Shown one piece after another: positions 46,048 through 57,672 of a stretch of DNA of 64,000 bases. How positions within the stretch are numbered: position 1 is the stretch's first letter; each line of letters begins with the position of its first letter. Position numbers and translations under genes: made by a program. This stretch comes from Xenoacremonium recifei (Eukaryota > Ascomycota > Sordariomycetes > Hypocreales > Nectriaceae), in contig WOFQ01000016.1 of assembly GCA_012184525.1 (NCBI GenBank), forward strand, positions 124,001-188,000. Direction: 5' to 3'. The notes under the pieces are model-generated. The model saw nothing but the letters and a program-made list of their open reading frames with translations. It did no database searches and was not told the DNA's origin.

Positions 46048-47487
46048 ATGGCCGATCAGCCTCCCCCATCACCGTCATCCCCGACCGCGGCGGCTCCCAG
46101 CAATGGCGGCTTCGTTGGGCGCGTCCGCGGAGCGTCCGTCTCGCTCATCAACGCCAACCCGCAGCTGGGCATGTGGCAGGCCGCCGGCACGGCGATTGCC
46201 CAGGCGCCCAACCTGACGGAACTTCGCGATGCAGAGTCTGGCGGCGACAACATCGAGTTCAGCCCTCGCGGCCACTCTGCGCGCATCGCTGTCCACGAGC
46301 CCGACGGCGAGCTGACGCTGGTGCGCACCGGCACCCTCACTCGACGGCCGACTTTTACCACGCCCAATTTCGATAGTAAGCCGCTGAGCGAGGAGGGGCC
46401 GGAGCCTGTCGTGCTCGCCGAATCCGCCGAGGAGTCGGAAGCCACCCTCGCCATCACACCTGCTGACCCCGAAACCCACCACCACCACCACCATCATCAT
46501 TTTCATTTGCGCGAAAAGGGGCATCAATTGCGGCAAAGGCGGCGCAGTCTCTATGAGAAGCACAAGAGCACTGCCAAAGAGAAATGGGGGCCCACCATCG
46601 TCAATGGGCTCAAGGCGTTCTGGAAGTTCTTCAAGACCCCGGCGGGATTCCTCATTACCATCTACTGTCTCAACATTGTCGTACGTCTTTGTCTTTCATT
46701 ATTCTCTGTATTACTTTATTCCTCCAGTTCAATCATGGGCGCACTGCTGACGATTCATCATAGGCATGGGGCGTAAGTCGTCAAACTCTCCCATTCCCCT
46801 CATGATTGGTTCTAACAAGTCCAGGCCATGCTTTTCTTCCTCCTCCTCAACACCGCGCCCGCCATGAATCACCCCAGCGCGAACTCTAACAAGTCAGCGC
46901 GCAAGATATGGATTGAGATCGACAGCCAAATTCTCAATGCGCTCTTCTGCGTAACCAACTTTGGTCTCGCACCCTGGCGGTTTCGAGATCTCTACCTTTA
47001 CATTCGCGCCGTCTTCTTCAAGAACGTGCCTGCGATGCTGAAGCTCACTGCGCAGAACAAGTCATGGTTTCGCCCACCGGCCTGGGCCACCGATGCCGAA
47101 GAGAAGAGCACCGATGCAACAGCGACTCCTGTCCTGTCTCCAACATTTACCGGCGAGAGGGCCCCTCCGACGGCTTTATGGAAGCTGGCATTCACGATTG
47201 GCATGATGGTTTCAAACACGTTCATCCAGATCGTGCTCTGCTATTACATGTGGCATTACAACCGGATAGAACGGCCTGTAAGTCCAGACCTTCCAAACGC
47301 GCTTCAGAACACATTCCGACTGACGTTATATTAGAGCTGGGCAACAGGTACTTTTATCGGTCTCGGGTGCGGTACGGGCATGTTTGCAGGTCTCATGTCG
47401 TGGTGGGAAGGCCGAAAGGTCAAGAAAATCGAAGGCCCCGAGGTCAAAGTTGTTCCGGCAGACGCGATCCAAGCAGAGGAAGTATAG
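46048..47487 (+). CDS. DUF2985 multipass membrane protein with a 9-nt microexon
   Basis: Exons 46048-46680, 46764-46772, 46825-47277 and 47335-47487 join in phase 0, for 415 residues. Exon 2 encodes only Ala-Trp-Gly, and including it rebuilds the conserved run NIV-AWG-AMLFFLLLNTAPAMNH. The N-terminal 150 residues are disordered and Ser/Pro rich. There is a run of eight His codons (46477-46500), then a basic helix, followed by about four hydrophobic segments and conserved blocks ARKIWIEIDSQILNALFCVTNFGLAPWRFRDLY. These match the fungal DUF2985 family, which has a PLAC8-like membrane layout and no assigned function. The C-terminal tail is short and charged. Confidence 0.9.
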
Positions 47488-48513
47488 AGCGACATGATGC
47501 TGCCTTAATGTTTATGATGTATGATGGATACGGTAGGGTTGGCAAAATACCATGATACTATGTAATTGTAATCCTAGTTTGTATAGAGGTCTCATGAGAT
47601 ATAAATTATCTTATGGCGACATGTGAATTTACAAGGACGCTTCTGTCACCATGCTTCCGAGTAAAGAGAATAGGATGGCTGCAAAGATCATGCAGCGAGT
47701 GCGAGCGTCGCCAAAGTACTTCATACTGTGGGTATACAATTCAGGATTTTAGGTGCAAGAAACTCACACGTGGAAAATGAAGCCATGTCCACCAGAAACT
47801 TAAGCATGGGCAGGAGCATAGAACACACACAAGGTGCATTTTGTTCCTGAGACAAAACTCAAACCACACGTGAGCCGGCACGGGTGACGAACGCCACGAT
47901 CCAGGAACGGCCACTCTGTACCATTATTATTGGCTTCTACTATGTGGCATGTCTTGGCGATTGATGTCCTCTGGATACTAGCGCATGCAGAAGCGCGGCA
48001 ACGCGCCTATAGCCTACAGCCTGTGGCAGTGTCGCGCACACAGCCTCAACCTCGCATCCAAGCCGCCCGCACAGAACAGCCGCCGAGGATCGCAACCCCG
48101 GTCCCTCGAGTCCAGAGTGAAACGAGCCTTTGCGAATTACGGAGGCGGCGCTCCAGGAGGGCTTTCCTAGACCGGCCTAGGCGCCGCCTTATAGCGATGG
48201 GGAGACGACCCCTGCAGCCCTGCTAGACAATCCTGATTCCCAGGCCCAGTCCAATGGCTGATCCCTCGATGCTGCCAGGGGATCCGCTGCTGCTGAGATG
48301 GGAGGGGGTTTCCCAGTTCCACGGGGGTAATTGCTGGCTGGGGGCTGGAGGCTGGAGGAGCAGCAGAAGCAGACCACCATAGGGCGGCCTGGAGCTGAAG
48401 AGACCAGACCGAAGGATTCTGCCAGCGATCGTCGTCGTCCTTCCTCTTCTCCTTCACAACTTCTTCCATTCTCCCACGAGAGCCTCACTCGCTCTGCCGC
48501 CGCCGCCGCCACG
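47488..48513. other. Intergenic, no gene seen
   Basis: Promoter side of the surface-protein gene. Frames at 47930-48226 and 48167-48548 overlap on opposite strands and are not convincing. TC-rich sequence precedes the ATG at 48514. Confidence 0.45.
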
Positions 48514-49469
48514 ATGACGAACCTCGGCCCCCTCTCCACGACCTTCACGCCCTCGTCAACATGCTCCTCCTACACCGGCATGTCCTGGATCCTCGAGCCC
48601 ACCACCACCGGCGAGGGCTACTTCCTGCGCGGCCCGTCCAAGACGAACTCGGCCCATTGCTTCCCCAGCAGCTATCTGCCCAACTACACCGAGTACTACT
48701 ACTCGCCGGGGCTCTGCCCGTCGGGGTATCAGCCGGCGTGCACATCGTACAATTCGGCCGGCACCAACACTGAGACTGTCTTTACCTGCTGTCCAACGTG
48801 AGTAGTTGCTGTTGACGCGCGGCCCGTCGCTCCCGATCACTGCTAACGATGTGATGCGACCAGCGGCGTCAACTGGCAGTGCATGAACGCCGACGATGTC
48901 GAATGGCCGTGGCAATCGACGCTTGCCTGCACGGGCACGTCGGTCTTCTCGATAGTCACGGTCGTTAGCGATGTCACCTCAACGAGTGTGTCAACACGCG
49001 AAGACTGCCTCAGCAGCAGTTGCGCCGGCGGAGCGTACGGCATCGTCGTGCGCTTCCAGTCCACCGACTTTGCCTCGACTACTATCGCGAGCAGCACCGA
49101 GATCAGCACCAGTAGCACGGAGCCGGGGACGACGACAGTGACGGTTCGTGGCCCAATTCCGTCCTCTGTCTCTCAACTGCTAACAACGCACCATAGGCAT
49201 CGAGCTCCCCCTCCAGCACCTCCAGTCCCAGCAGCGGCATCAGCGGCGGCGCCATCGCCGGAATCGTAATCGGCGTCGTCGGCGGTCTGGCCATAGCCGC
49301 CGTAGCAGGCTGGTTCCTCTGGCGGAAGCGGCGCACGCGAGGCGCATACCAGGCCGCCAACCCCGTTGCCGAGGTCGACGGCCAGTCGAAGCAGCATCAC
49401 GAACTGGATCCTTCGCCGGCGCCTGTCGAGATGGCCAGCACGCCCGTTTATGAGCTGCCGGGGCAATAA
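48514..49469 (+). CDS. Single-pass surface protein with Cys-rich ectodomain
   Basis: Exons 48514-48797, 48864-49143 and 49197-49469, in frame, giving 278 residues. The first 185 residues have about ten Cys (for example VFTCCPTGVNWQC) and are rich in Ser and Thr. A Ser/Thr/Pro stalk follows, then one membrane segment (GGAIAGIVIGVVGGLAIAAV), a basic stop-transfer WRKRR and a short cytoplasmic tail. I see no cleavable signal peptide, so insertion is probably through the single segment with the N-terminus outside. The layout is like fungal wall-stress sensors (Mid2/WSC-like), but I do not recognise a WSC domain. This is a common type of Pezizomycotina protein with no assigned function. Confidence 0.82.
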
Positions 49470-50319
49470 CGCCGATGTCGTTGCATGGGGCTGGAGTTTT
49501 GCATCTGGTGGCGTTTTTAGGGAGGCCTGCGCTTTGTTTTTGTTGGTCGACTTGGCGCAGCCACCGGTTATGTTATGCATTGTTCGTATAATGATCGTGG
49601 CTTGCGCCTTTTTTGTATATTTGCTCTTGCATATACCCCGTATAAGCGGTACTCTATAGATACCCTTTTCTTCTCCAGCTCTGAAGCCTCGCGAGCGCTG
49701 CGTACAACACTCATCTCAGCAGCGACAAAGTCACCCCGAGCTGACAGTATCTCTCTAGTGAGGAGCGAAGGATTGTCGCAGGTGCTCGTTGTCACAAACG
49801 CGTCTGAAACCTGTCTCGGAAGTAAACTCGCCCGAATTACCGTTTGCAGGTAAGGCGACCACCAGTGTCTTGGTAGCGCATCCGGCCGGCGCTTATTCAA
49901 CAGCCCTTGACCTTTCGGTAGCAAAGCGGTGAGGGTCAAGCAGAAGCCCAGTCTCCTCTCTGAGCTGGCTTCTGTGCAAGCTTCCATTTCACCAAATGAG
50001 ATGTGCAAGATCGCCGGCCCTAGCAGCATTTTGGGAAGTGGCCTATGAATAAGACATGAGCCAATGAGGACCCTCAAGACTCGTCCTTCCCCCCTCTTCC
50101 CCTCTTACGGAGTAAGGCCCAACGGTTGTGTTCCCCGCGATCGAATTACAAAGATACATCTAAGGATTACCTGCACTGGAGGATGTGGTGGGGTCAAAGG
50201 CCAAGATCTAGTCGAGACTTGTATATAACTTATTGGAGTATTGCATTCTTACTCTCACCAGTCGACACAATATTTCTGATTCCCTCTCCGTTAATCGTAT
50301 GGTCGAGTGAATCCATAAG
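49470..50319. other. Intergenic, promoter of the monooxygenase gene
   Basis: A minus-strand frame (49568-50077, 169 residues) has no recognisable features. TATATAA at 50222-50228 lies about 95 bases before the monooxygenase ATG and is the likely TATA element. Confidence 0.5.
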
Positions 50320-52233
50320 ATGGCAAACGAGACTCAAGCCGTCATTGAAACCCCGATCCTCATCGTGGGCACAGGCCCCGCCGGCGCCTCGCTTGCTTGC
50401 TTTCTCTCACATCCTCCATACAGCCTCAAAGGATTGATGATCAGTTCAGCAGCAACGACATCTCTAACTCCTCGCGCTCACATATTCAATGCCGCTGCCC
50501 TTGAGTGTATGCGAGATATCGGCCTTGAACAAGCATGCATTGCAGGCGGAACCGCTGGAGACAGCATGCTGCATACTCGCTGGTGCCACGATATGACTGG
50601 TGAGGAGTACGCTAGAATCTACTCATGGGGAAACGATCCAAAGCGTAGAGGAGACTATGAGGATGCTACACCTTGTCGGCACATTGACCTTCCTCAGAGC
50701 GTCTTTGAGCCTATTGTTGTTGAAAGGGCCATGGCACAGGGATGGAACGTTCGCTTCTCTACCAGTTTTCTCCGCTTCGAAGAACGTGATGGAACCATCT
50801 TTAGTTACATCATGGACGACCTAACACGCTCCACCATTCTCGTCAAGTCCAAGTATCTTTTCGGTTGTGACGGAGCCCGAAGCACAATCTTCCGGCAACT
50901 AGAAATTCCCCTCATCAAGAAGCCAGGCCAAGGACTTGCTTTGAACGTCTTAGTCAAAGTCGACTTGGGGGATTACATCGGCGCCAGAAAGGGAAATCTC
51001 CATTGGGTATTCCAGCCAGATCAACCATATCCCGACTTTGCCTGGAGCGGACTGATCAGAATGGTAAAACCATGGAACGAGTATGTCGGCTACATCAGGC
51101 GAGGTTGACTGGAAAATAGATTGGCTGACATTTCCTTGGACAATTAGGTGGATGTTCATTTTGTTCCCCAAAGACCCAAACGTTCAGACGATGCCAACTC
51201 ATGAGCAGTTACTGCAGCGTTGTCGAGAGATCGTCGGTAGAGATGACCTGCCCCTGGAAATTTTAGATGTGTCCAAGTGGAACATTAACGAGATTGTTGC
51301 TGAGCACTACTCGCGAGGCAACGTGTTTTGTCTTGGAGATGCTGTTCATCGGTAAACTTTGCCCAGTTCCCCATTCGATGTTCCAATGCTAACGTCTTGA
51401 ATAGCCACCCACCGTTCAACGGTCTCGGCTCAAACACATGTATTCAGGATGCTTTCAATCTGGCCTGGAAAATCAAGCTCGTGGAAAATGGCATCGCCGA
51501 TCCCTCATTGCTCGAGACGTACAGTCCCGAACGCCAACCAGTAGGATTGGGCGTGGTGACGCGTGCGAATCAAGGAATTCGAGACCACCTTCCCGTCTGG
51601 CGTGAACTTGGTCTACTGGAAGAGACCGTCGAAGAACGCATGAAAAGTCTCAACAGCCTTTCTGACGCGACACCCGCCGCCCGTGCGCGCCGAGAAAGAC
51701 TCCATGAAGCAATCGAGGGGACAAGTCACGAGTTTCATGCCATTGGCATCGAGATGAACCATTGGTACACCAGTCAAGCAGTCGCAACTGACGATGAGAA
51801 GACCAAAGAGGCTCCGCCTTGGCCAGAAGATCCCATTTTGTACCATCGTAGCAGCACGTACCCGGGATCACGGCTACCACATGCCTGGTTGAATACCCGC
51901 ATGCCACAAATAGATCACACAAGCACTCTGGATCTTGCCGGCCAAGGTTCATTCTGCCTCTTGACTGGTATCGGTGGTGAAGGATGGAAACAAGCCGCTG
52001 CCGAAGTAAGCAATCAACTGAATGTGAAGATCAGCTCATACTCGATCGGCTGGGGTCAAGATTATGAGGACGTATATCGAGATTGGGAAAGGAAACGAGA
52101 GGTTGAAGAGTCTGGCTGCGTTCTCGTACGGCCAGACAGATATGTTTGCTGGAGATCCATGGACATGGTCGATGATTGTGAGGCCAAGCTAAAGGCGGTG
52201 CTAGATAAGGTATTGGGGAAATCACAAAAATAA
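50320..52233 (+). CDS. FAD-dependent monooxygenase, phenol hydroxylase/TfdB-like
   Basis: Exons 50320-51080, 51148-51351 and 51405-52233 give 597 residues; both introns fall in phase 2 and rejoin cleanly. The N-terminus has the Rossmann loop PILIVGTGPAGASLACFLS. The second FAD motif YLFGCDGARSTI and the third GNVFCLGDAVHRHPPFNGLGSNTCIQDAFNLAWK are those of group A aromatic hydroxylases of the PheA/TfdB type, which use NADPH and O2 to hydroxylate phenolic rings. The C-terminal third is a thioredoxin-like domain in this family (LDLAGQGSFCLLTGIGGEGW), usually structural. It stands alone, 25 kb from the PKS, so it may serve aromatic catabolism or a distant pathway. Confidence 0.93.
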
Positions 52234-52450
52234 TGCAGTCTCTTTGACAATCTGCTCTGCCAGATACGAACATAGATGTCTCTACCTCATTTTTGACGTA
52301 AAATTTTCTCATGTTAAACTGACACGGTCACTTCAAAGCGACAGTACTCATGAAAAATCATGAGGATACTACAGTTAGACATATCCGTTTTTATCACCTG
52401 AAATCATATCTGCAGGTCTGAACAGTTGATAAATGTCTTTGGAGTATAAA

Positions 52451-53455
52451 TTAGGGAGGTTGACAGGTCCGGTTGGTGTAGTTATAATTAAAGGCTTCCA
52501 ATATCCCAACTAATTGGGTAACAGTAGCGAAGACCACTAGAATATGAAAGAGTTGATGAGAGGAACCGTATATGTCGAATTTACCTGGGAATCGGCTCTC
52601 GGGAAACTTGGTCTATAAAATCATAGTTCTTAGAGCTTGTTCCTGTCGCGTGAGGAATCTGAAGACTTACAACGTAGATCAAAGCCCCAAGCAGGAGAAA
52701 CCCTCCTTCGACCAGATAATATGGCAGTCCGGATTGTTTTACCATTTGCGAGAATCCGAACATCTTGATTCCATGTATCAGGGGTGCGAAACCAGATAAT
52801 CCTGTCCCGACGAACGCAAGTACTCGGAAAACGCGGAACTTCTGGCCTTGGAAATAGGGACTTAACATGATGAAGATGGTAATCGCTCCGAGAACTCCAA
52901 TCTGCCAGTCGTTAAGGTGAGTAATTAAAATATAATAGGTTACGGGGATTAACTTACCATGGACCAGTAGATTTTGCGCTCCAGAGGCTCACACCAAAAG
53001 ACCATATAGATTCCCGAAACAAAGTCACCTAATGTCAGGACAACTATGCCTACCAAGTCAAATCTCAGCCATAATTGATTGACCTGGGGAGAATGGTTTG
53101 CCAGGGTGTGGTACGTCGTTGACAGGCCGAAGCAGACCGCGGCACTTAAGAGGAAGAAGGTAAAGATGAGATAATCAGTGCCCGTGACATGGTATCTACT
53201 GGCGAGATATTGTAAGATGTACCACTCTCCGAGCAGAAAGACAGCTGCTGGTATTAGGTGAGAGAATATGTTGACCGACTCATTGTGAATGTAGGCCCAG
53301 CTGCGGAATGAGACCCGAGTCGAGCCTGAAATCGAGCGATAGCCATGACGAATGAATTCGTTATCTTGATGCCATTCTGGCAGCTCGTCAAAAGAGATGA
53401 GGGCTTTGCTTGCCTTGCCGACGCTGGCAGTGGTGTCCGAGGGCCGTGGTTCCAT
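52451..53455 (-). CDS. PAQR/Izh-type seven-helix membrane protein
   Basis: Exons 52958-53455, 52671-52901 and 52451-52612, all phase 0, giving 296 residues. The start at 53455 (MEPRPSD) was chosen; an in-frame ATG at 53521 would add 22 residues. The layout is that of the AdipoR/hemolysin III family: EFIRHGYR, then the SWAYIHNESVNIFSHLIPA block, FGLSTTYHTLANHS, a chain of hydrophobic helices, and the C-terminal GSSHQLFHILVVFATVTQL with the His ligands of the zinc site. In yeast the Izh relatives affect zinc and sterol homeostasis, and Izh2 responds to osmotin. The family may be ceramidase-like. The final exon lies after a 58-nt intron and supplies the essential SHQLFH. Confidence 0.92.
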
Positions 53456-54656
53456 GGCTGTCGCAGGGTCTGATGACGATGTTGAGGAGCGAAGGTGGAA
53501 AGTGAAGAAGAGGGCTGCCACTGCCTTTATACCATGCGAAAGTCGAACAGTGAATTACGAAAAGGAAACAGTGAACAACGAAAAGGAAACAGTGAATCAC
53601 GAAAAGGAAGCAATGAATCACGAAAAGGAAACAATGAATCACGAAAAGGAAACAATGAATGGCAGTCAGAGTTGAGACTTAACACGAGAATCGGGAGCAC
53701 CGCTACAGTCCACGAGCAGCTAAAGGTTGATAGAAGGCAAAACATTTCAATGCAGAAGGTTTCTGAATGGCAAACTGATAAGAAGTACATCCTCATGGAT
53801 CAACGGCGAGAAAAATTATTTGGAAGTTTTGACCTGTCTCATATTCATGCACAAAGGCTCAGCCCTTGCTGGTTCCGTCCTAAGCCTCTCTCTGCTCCGG
53901 GTCCATACCAGTCTTTCGTGAAAAGGACATACATGGAATTGAAATAGGAAGGCATCTGGGGGTAAATATATAAGAGTCGTAGTCGTAAAGAATAATAGCC
54001 ATAGAGACGAGTCACCGACAAATAAACCCTCACCGTTACCATATGGAACGTTAAGTTGAGACAAGCACCCCGAGCGCACTCGTAAGAGGGTATGCGCATG
54101 TATAACATTTGCTCAAAGAATAAATCAATAGTGGCACAACCAAAGAATTTTTGTGATAAGAAAAGACAAATGAAATGGTAGAAGCGAGCCCATCAACGAA
54201 TTACTCCTAGCAGGCTGGCTGCTGTGGAAGTGCAGAGCCCTGTCCAAAAAGCTCCAGGGTAGGGAGCAACGAACATTCGAGGATGACGGAATACTTCCCG
54301 CAGTAGCTGATGACCTCACCACGAACCAGGGCCTCTCCCAGTTCTGCAATCATATCCAGGAACAAGCCCTCGTACAAGAAAAGCGCCAAGAGGCCACGAG
54401 GCCCTTGCCAGCAAAACCGGCCCCTTTTGGCCTCTCAAGCGCCTCGATCTTACGGTTCCAGCTCCTCACCGTCGAAGGCTTGCGTGGCGCAGCCAAGTCC
54501 ATCTCCGTTCCCTGTCTCACCAGCCGCCCAACAAAGAAACGGAGTATAAACTCAGCCTCCCCCTCTTTCGCTCCCGCCAGCCAGCCGCCTTTAGATCGAA
54601 AGTCTGTCCCAACTTCACACTGCTGAAGAGAACGCTTCTAGAGCAAGGCATCCATC
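53456..54656. other. Divergent promoter region with a minisatellite
   Basis: Between the PAQR gene and the AhpC/TSA-like gene. Contains the 21-bp repeats at 53550-53654. The frames that run through the repeats on both strands (LFPFRDS or EKETMNH periodic) are produced by the repeats and are not supported as genes. Confidence 0.55.
53550..53654. repeat. Minisatellite, five units of 21 bp
   Basis: Units read (G/A)TGAATCACGAAAAGGAAACA with one to three differences, five in a row. The array starts about 95 bp upstream of the PAQR start codon, within its probable promoter or leader. Confidence 0.93.
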
Positions 54657-55793
54657 ATGGAGGACCCCAAGCCTGAGCTGGCTGCTGTATCGAAACCCGA
54701 CGGCGACAACCCGAAGACCACGACAGAGCCTCCAGCCACGACCGCTGCACCGAAGCCACAAGAAGAGACGCCGTCTCAAGATGACCCGAGACAGCCCGCG
54801 CCGTTGACGACCGATTCCTCAGAACCCTCCAAGGCGCCGTCACCTACCGGCCGTACGCCGTCGCAGTCGCTCGAGATCGACAAGGTCAAGCCCGAGGACT
54901 TTGAGGGCGAGGTCAACACGAACAACGAGATTCCCTCGGCCGAGACGCTCAAGAAGATCGAGGACTACGTGGTGCTGGACCACCATGGAAAGACACATAC
55001 CTTCAAGAGCCTATACACGGGCCCCAACGTCGCCCGCCGCGTGCTGATCGTCTTTGTCCGCCACTTCTTCTGCGGTGTACGTTGTGCCTCCAGACGCTTC
55101 AAGACACAACCGCTGACCCCCCTCTAGAACTGCCAGGAATTCCTCCGCTCCCTCTCCGAGTCCATCACGCCCGACGCCCTCCTCCGCCTGCCCATCAGCA
55201 CCTTCATCACCGTCGTCGGCTGCGGCGACCCCGCCCTGATCGACATGTACGTCCGCGAGACAAACTGCCCGTTCCCCGTCTACACCGACCCGAAGCGCGC
55301 GCTCTTCGACGCCCTCGGCATGACCAAGACGCTCGCCATGGGCGCCAAGCCCGCCTACATGCGCAAGAGCATGACGCGCAGCATGCTGGACAGCGTGGTG
55401 CAAGGCCTGAAGCAAATCCCCACGGGCCGCGCCCTCAAGAGCGGCGACCAGCGCCAAGTCGGCGGCGAGTTCCTCTTCGAGCCGCTGGAGCTGGCCACGC
55501 CGGTGACGACGCCGCAGGACGAGCGTCGCCCGCTGCAGCCGTTTGAGGAGCGCGAGCGGGAGGTGCATACCGGCGCGGTGAAGGGCGAGGAGGAGAAGCG
55601 CATCTCGTGGTGCCATCGCATGAAGACCACGCGCGACCACGCGGAGATTCCGGAGCTGATGGAGGTGTTGGGGCTGGATGGTAGTGGGAGGGATCGCGAG
55701 CGGTGGGAGAAGGCGTTGGAGACGCGGAAGGGGACGGGGTTGAGCATGGCGAGCGAGATGAGCAAGTTGAGTGCGGAGAAGAGCAGGTCATGA
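54657..55793 (+). CDS. AhpC/TSA-like antioxidant protein (AAED1/PRXL2 type)
   Basis: Exons 54657-55076 and 55128-55793 (donor GTACGT) give 361 residues. The first 85 residues are Pro/Thr/Ser rich and disordered. The thioredoxin-like domain spans about 95-255, with GPNVARRVLIVFVRHFFCG joined at the splice to NCQEFLRSL, so the putative redox motif CGNC is split by the intron. VGCGDPALIDMYVRETNCPFPVYTD and KRALFDALGM follow the AAED1/PRXL2 family of peroxiredoxin-like proteins. The C-terminal tail is charged and contains WCHRMKTTRDHAEIPELMEVLG, common to fungal members. A role in redox protection is inferred from the fold. Confidence 0.9.
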
Positions 55794-55942
55794 TACCCAT
55801 GAACAGAGCAGCGGGGAGAAGAGGGAGGAGGTTCATTCTAGCGGCACGGCATTGGAGCATCGGGGCATATCCTGTCTGTCTTTGGCGTTCAAATATAGCG
55901 TTTCTATGAGTCTATCATAACCATTTCTAAATTGATGCCGCA

Positions 55943-56793
55943 TTACTCATGAACCCAGCTCCCATCTTCCCGACTCACAACGACCTCGTCTACTCTCAAC
56001 CGATTCTGTACAATCTCTTCGCCGTTGACAAGATCATTCTCTCTAGCTCTCCGATCTCCCTCCTCCAGATCCTTCACAATCCCTGCCCGCACATGCCTCT
56101 CCCTCAACCTCCTCCGCGCAACCTCAAAGTCGACCTCCACAAACCACACCTCATCCAGCAACGCCGCCGCCTCACGCCATACATCCTTATCCAACGCAAG
56201 ATAGTTGCCCTCCAGTATGACCACCCGATGCGTCGGCAGCACCTCAATGTCATCGTCCTTTGGGTCCTTGACCGCATGGTCGAAGCTCGGCGCAAGGATG
56301 ACTTTGGTGGGAGCAGCGTGCAGGGCTTGCACGAGGGTGAGGAACTTGGCGGCGTCGAAGGTGAAGCTTGCGCCGCGGCGGAAGTGCGCGAGGGCTGGGT
56401 CTGGCATGGCTGAGAGGGCGGCCCGCGAGAAGTGGAAGCCGTCCATGGGGACGAAGGTGGCCGGAGGAGGGGAGGAGGGATCAAGGGAGGCTGCGAGGGC
56501 GTTGATACGGGTGGTGATGCTTTGGGAGAGAGTGGTTTTGCCTGGAAGTGGTGAGCTGGGAGATCTGAGGAGCAGACATGAGGAGGAAGATACCTGAGCC
56601 TGGGATGCCGGCGATGCCAATTACTATGAGATCATGAGTTAGCTGCTGGATCTTCAACACACTTTTACATGTTCTCTTGAGCGTTCGTCGAGTGTAAAGA
56701 CTGCACTGGGGACTCACATAGCCGTCGATCTGCTGGAGTTTCTTGATACCGTCTCCATGCCTTTGAGACCAACCTCTCGACCTGCTCGTCCAT
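55943..56793 (-). CDS. P-loop kinase of the uridine kinase / YFH7-like group
   Basis: Exons 56718-56793, 56594-56623 and 55943-56541 give 234 residues. Exon 2 is only 30 nt, and the P-loop GIAGIPGSGKTTLSQ spans the exon 2-3 junction. The start MDEQVERLVSKAWRRYQ gives a short helix typical of these kinases. VPMDGFHFSR is the substrate/magnesium strand, RRGASFTFDAAKF the lid region, and VVILEGNYLALD the second strand. The layout matches small phosphoribulokinase/uridine-kinase superfamily enzymes (yeast Yfh7, bacterial sugar or nucleoside kinases). Substrate unknown. It converges on the AAED1-like gene, with stop codons only about 150 bp apart. Confidence 0.92.
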
Positions 56794-57245
56794 GGCGCTT
56801 CTCCCAATCTCTGCGGAGACTCTGGAGCGGAATATTATTATAAGAATGAGGTTTGGTGATCAATTGGTAGTCCTGATAAAGAGTTGACGAGGTGAGGTTT
56901 GTAGCTAATGCCCCGCAGTAGCTGAAGCTCATGGCTGGCTCCCCACTGTGACATCAACTTCCTCTGGCGGCATGTAGGACTTTCAGACATTTTTGATGAT
57001 AGCTCGGCATCCTTTTCAGCCTTCAACCTTTTTCTTTCATGAGCAGAACAAAGGCATCGAGATCATGAGCGAAACTGATCATCATATGACCCTCTACGGT
57101 GCCCACGCTGTTCTACTGCATTAAGCTCAGCACCATCGCGCCGCCAGATTACCTAACCCGCCGCCAGCATTTTCAACGTCATTCTTCGCCGTCTAAAATA
57201 TCTTCCCTCACAACCTCCTCCACACATACTCTCCAACACCCAACC
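56794..57245. other. Divergent promoter region, no gene seen
   Basis: Short region between the kinase start and the small acidic-protein gene; its last 100 bases are TC/AC-rich leader. Confidence 0.5.
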
Positions 57246-57672
57246 ATGGACTCCGACGACGAAAACGCGCTCTTCAACATCGCCATCTCCGACGCCTCCG
57301 AAGACGAAGCACCGGCAAAAGACCGCACAGCCCAGTCCGAAGAAGCTTTCCAAGCCATCAAACGCGAGTACCGCCCCAAAGTCGAGGACGGCGACGTAAG
57401 CAGCCCTGATCTTGTCTTTCCTGAGATAGCCACTCACGGCTCTGCAGATTGCGAAGCACATCAAACTACCGCTCCCACCCAATGCTCCCAAGATGCAGAT
57501 TCAAGAGGTCATTCATGCCGTTGAAGAGCTTTACTTCTTCCGCAAGTATGAGGATGCCGCTGCGTTTGCGAGACAAGTTCTTGACGGGAGTCAGGGCTTA
57601 GATGACGATACTAGGAGACTCTTGACTTCGTACGAGTCCAGGTGTAGAAAGAAAATCACGATTACCAGCTAA
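57246..57672 (+). CDS. Small acidic unknown protein, 124 residues
   Basis: Exons 57246-57395 and 57448-57672 join in phase 0 with a GTAAGC donor and CTGCAG acceptor. The N-terminal half is acidic (MDSDDENALFNIAISDASEDE). The C-terminal half is helical, with a pattern resembling a single TPR-like hairpin (IHAVEELYFFRKYEDAAAFARQVL). There is no signal peptide or membrane segment. I do not recognise a named family. The second exon has clear protein-like composition and the splice keeps it in frame, which supports a real gene. Confidence 0.8.

Noticed and set aside
49568..50077. Minus-strand 169-residue frame upstream of the monooxygenase
   Set aside because: No recognisable domain or splice partners; overlaps the probable promoter.
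53397..53947. Periodic open frames through the 21-bp repeats
   Set aside because: The frames are open only because the 21-bp unit contains no stop in those phases. There are no other coding features.
55011..55640. Minus-strand 209-residue frame
   Set aside because: Antisense of the AAED1-like gene, whose plus-strand product has a clear family match.
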